The notes under the pieces: model-generated | Told to the model about the DNA's origin: nothing | Seen by the model: the letters and a program-made list of their open reading frames with translations, nothing else | Database searches by the model: none | Shown here: positions 63,579 through 64,000 of the stretch, one piece after another | Position numbering within the stretch: position 1 is the stretch's first letter | Layout: each line of letters starts with the position of its first letter | From: Parasulfitobacter algicola | GTDB lineage: Bacteria; Pseudomonadota; Alphaproteobacteria; Rhodobacterales; Rhodobacteraceae | Direction: 5' to 3' | NCBI RefSeq assembly: GCF_013315265.1 | Contig: NZ_JABUFE010000004.1 | Location: forward strand, 1 to 64,000 | Length of the DNA: 64,000 nucleotides | Translations under genes and position numbers: made by a program

Positions 63579-64000
63579 ATGAGTGGACAAAACATTGTGA
63601 CCCCATCGGCGGAAAGCCTTGCAGCATCGGCAAAAGCTGCCTCAAAAACAGGCATTCCACCTGTTCATAAGTGGAATCCCCCGTTTTGTGGCGACTTGGA
63701 TATGCAGATAAAACGGGACGGAACTTGGTTTTATCAAGGCACACCGATTGGTCGTCCGGGCTTGGTACGACTGTTTTCGACGATTTTACGAAAAGACGGG
63801 GATCAGTATTTCCTTGTGACCCCGGTTGAAAAGGTCGGCATTCAGGTTGAGGACGCCCCTTTTGTTGCTATTGATTTTACTCAAGAAAATAATGATTTAA
63901 GATTTTTCACCAATGTCGGGGACGAAGCTGTGGCGGGGCCTGTTCATCCGATCCGCGTGGCGATGGACCCGCAAACGAATGAACCGTCGCCGTATGTTTT
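63579..64000 (+). CDS. DUF1285 domain protein (5' part, cut by window end)
   Basis: An open frame from the ATG at 63579 runs to the end of the window without a stop (about 140 codons). The peptide begins [20 protein letters not shown] and continues with the DUF1285 pattern: [76 protein letters not shown]. The function is unknown. Divergence from MoxR is a layout I associate with Rhodobacteraceae. Confidence 0.85.
   Translation, partial: MSGQNIVTPSAESLAASAKAASKTGIPPVHKWNPPFCGDLDMQIKRDGTWFYQGTPIGRPGLVRLFSTILRKDGDQYFLVTPVEKVGIQVEDAPFVAIDFTQENNDLRFFTNVGDEAVAGPVHPIRVAMDPQTNEPSPYV

Noticed and set aside
1-64000. CRISPR array
   Set aside because: No regularly spaced direct repeats of 25-40 bp and no cas-like gene were seen.

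Overview
The window looks like chromosomal DNA of a marine alphaproteobacterium of the Roseobacter group (Rhodobacteraceae), probably an aerobic anoxygenic phototroph. The evidence is a bacteriochlorophyll gene block (bchG, lhaA/PucC-type, bchP, idi, plus bciA nearby), a taurine-type ABC transporter, DUF2125, DUF4159, DUF4166 and DUF1285 genes typical of that family, and moderate GC with very short intergenic gaps. The genus cannot be named from what is seen here.

Positions 1 to about 14.4 kb are accessory DNA abutting the 3' end of a tRNA-Arg(ACG) gene (14414-14490). The left part (107-5226) is a mobilization module on the minus strand: an accessory protein, MobC, a relaxase, a VirD4/TraG coupling protein and two unknown proteins. 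No mating-pore genes are visible, which fits a mobilizable rather than self-transmissible element. The right part (5.4-14.1 kb) is cargo: a TIGR02391-family protein, an uncharacterised two-gene unit with a PD-(D/E)XK-like nuclease, a DUF2130 coiled-coil protein and a Gabija-type operon (OLD nuclease plus UvrD-like helicase). A structured repeat of about 130 bp lies immediately upstream of the mobilization genes. A second copy, about 88% identical and inverted, lies between the Gabija operon and the tRNA, so the defence cargo is bracketed by what may be two oriT-like copies. This is the most interesting structure in the window.

From 14.5 to 47.6 kb the content is mostly core chromosome. In order: a histidine kinase / flavin disulfide reductase / TVP38 operon; rpmH-rnpA-yidD; a low-GC orphan gene and an arsR-aqpS-arsC arsenic operon with a palindromic operator; rpsD; an overlapping hisC-tyrA-extensin chain; DUF2125; chaC; a MotA/MotB-like pair convergent with clpA; gloB; a methyltransferase; a TIGR01777 epimerase-DUF4166 unit with a GbsR/MarR-type regulator and repeated ATTTCTGT half-sites; a taurine-type ABC transporter whose permease carries an unusual inserted domain; lon; a membrane-anchored SRPBCC-like protein; yebC; nudC; and a Tat-exported cyclic-nucleotide phosphodiesterase.

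From 47.6 kb the window holds bciA; pncB with a repeated operator-like array; a kinase/phospho-lyase-like pair followed upstream by arfB; and the bchG-lhaA-bchP-idi operon, preceded by three TGT-N12-ACA motifs that match the PpsR/CrtJ consensus. The right end holds a tightly overlapping MoxR-DUF58-DUF4159-membrane protein operon and the start of a divergent DUF1285 gene cut by the window edge.
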